Assembly: GCA_026545765.1 (NCBI GenBank)
Contig: CM048840.1
Span: forward strand, 20,712,765-20,776,764
Source of the DNA: Plantago major
Taxonomy: Eukaryota; Streptophyta; Magnoliopsida; Lamiales; Plantaginaceae
DNA: 64,000 nucleotides
Reading direction: 5' to 3'
How positions within the stretch are numbered: position 1 is the first letter of the stretch; each line of letters begins with the position of its first letter. A model generated the notes under the pieces. That model was not told where the DNA came from. It did no database searches and worked only from the letters and a program-made list of their open reading frames with translations. Below, piece by piece: positions 62,818-64,000 of this stretch. A program made the position numbers and the translations under genes.

Positions 62818-64000
62818 TGGCAAGAACAAGACGAACAACGAGAGTTGGTACTACAGAAGTAAGAACTCCACCACCGCTACCATGGGACGCCCACCCGGGA
62901 CGCAGGGTCATGACGGTAGGGAAGATATCCAAGTGAGGGACGCATCCTTCTTCCTCGGAAGAAGATGCCCGAAGCCCGACAGGAGCTCAAGGCCCACCCG
63001 CACCCCAACAATTCACGATGCCTGATGGACGCATCGTCCGCACTAACGACCTTGGATTGAGCGAAGTGCAGTTTGACAGGCTGCTAACGATCATCCAAGG
63101 GTGCCTGGGGTCCAACAATGCTCCTCCACAACAAACCACTCCGCCAGTGGTTACGCCTCCACAGGCAGAGCCAGCAATGTCTAGGAACGGACACCGTCCA
63201 ATCGAGCAGAGATTGGGGGATCAGCGACCCCAAGAGGATTTGCGAGATCTATTGGACAGGCGGGCGTCAGCCTCTCAGATCCGAGGGGAAGGAAGCCGCC
63301 AAGTGAGGAGAGAGCATCAAGACGTGAACGATAGACGCCCGGAAGCCCCACCCCCAGTGCCCCCGAGGGACAGAGATCAAGTGGCGGAAACCATTCCAAG
63401 AGCCCGCATGAACGACCTTCCCGCGGATGTGGCCATGCATCCGAGGACAGGGGAGATCATGACGAGATCTATGTCCAGCAAAAGGCTTTAGAGGCTCAGA
63501 TTCAAAGCCTCGGACGTCTCGTAAAAGATCACGAGCAGATAACTACCAGCGCGCCAAATCCCCTGTGTGACAGTATCATGAGAGAGAAGGAGAGAAACAG
63601 GAATTCGGACCAAGTGATCCCAAACTTGGAATACTACTATGGGGACGCTTGTCCCGTGGGTCACCTAACCCGCTTCAACAGCAAGATGGATTCCAAAGGA
63701 ATGAGCGACAACACTAAAGCCCTCACTTTCTCGTCCACTCTCTTCGGAGCTGCCATGGATTGGTACACCTCTTTGCCGAATAAATCAATACAATCGTATA
63801 CAGACCTGTCTTCTAAATTCTTGGCTCGATTCGGCAAATCCAAGAGGAGAAAACGTACCGTGGAGCATCTAGCAGGCGTTATACAGGGAGAATACGAGGA
63901 TCTAAGGACTTTCCTAGATCGTTTTCACACGGAGGTTCTTCGGGTTGAGCCACACAGTATTAAAGAGCGGTCCGACACCTGTATGCTAATACTCTCAACT
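62818..64000 (+). CDS. Gypsy gag (Tat-type, fossil, incomplete at the window edge)
   Basis: It starts MARTRRTTRVGTTEV, 34 bp after the PBS, like the first element's MARTRRPARTN. Downstream come MPDGRIVRTNDLGLSEVQFD and IIQGCLGSNN, then the gag core QVIPNLEYYYGDACPVGHLT, ALTFSSTLFGAAMDWYTSLP and KRRKRTVEHLAGVIQGEYED. It aligns over its whole visible length with the gag of the 14152-28532 element. It is a fossil with a small number of breaks. Confidence 0.8.

Larger units (their letters stand above)
61938..64000 (+). mobile_element. Second Tat-lineage Gypsy element (5' part only, runs off the window)
   Basis: LTR 61938-62761, PBS and gag follow in order on the plus strand. LTR ends (TGTTGATACAGAAATATGTCC ... 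CCCTCAGCA), PBS and gag all match the element at 14152-28532, which lies on the other strand, so both belong to one family or two close subfamilies. The LTR bodies differ strongly. The coding part seen has few breaks; the rest is outside the window. Confidence 0.85.

Overview
The window is a stretch of nuclear plant DNA, almost certainly a eudicot. Two spliced host genes with plant-type introns sit among dense, nested transposable elements: Gypsy and Copia-like LTR elements, an L1-type LINE, a CACTA element, Helitrons, and Stowaway and foldback MITEs. The species cannot be fixed from sequence alone; an asterid is a guess.

Layout. 1-8.76 kb: a non-autonomous Athila-type Gypsy element on the minus strand (gag, protease and a 3' extra coding region; no reverse transcriptase or integrase seen). 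It appears to sit inside an older minus-strand, Copia-like LTR element represented by 1-241 and 8.85-13.67 kb. The interior of that older element carries a striking series of short hairpins with unrelated arms and a near-constant loop core (TTCAG/TTCTG). 13.82-31.39 kb: a Helitron with a readable 5' TC end, 3' hairpin and CTAG end. It carries a captured first-exon fragment of a DUF1223 gene and is itself split by a young 14.4-kb Tat-lineage Gypsy element (5-bp target duplication ACAAT, with an additional antisense ORF region that has its own TATA-like box). 31.4-38.5 kb: a Stowaway MITE, a LINE fragment, diverged tandem repeats, Helitron-type 3' ends and AT-rich DNA. 38.48-46.09 kb: a four-level nest, with a Stowaway split by an L1-type LINE (5' end inverted), split by a CACTA element, which carries another Stowaway. 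46.23-48.21 kb: a solo LTR with target duplication ATAAA. 50.1-59.3 kb: the two host genes, both on the minus strand. 59.9-61.65 kb: a non-autonomous element with terminal inverted repeats of about 0.5 kb. 61.94-64.0 kb: the 5' end of a second Tat-lineage Gypsy copy, in the opposite orientation to the first and running off the window.

Host genes. The first is a two-exon gene for a secreted root-cap-family protein (468 aa) with a long Asn/Gly-rich repeat after its signal peptide. The second is a seven-exon PDX2 gene (253 aa), the glutaminase subunit of pyridoxal 5'-phosphate synthase; its Cys-His-Glu triad is intact and all introns have GT-AG borders. The two genes are unrelated in function and are simply neighbours. 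Three of the mobile elements lie in PDX2 introns. I saw no tRNA, rRNA, CRISPR array or organellar insertion.
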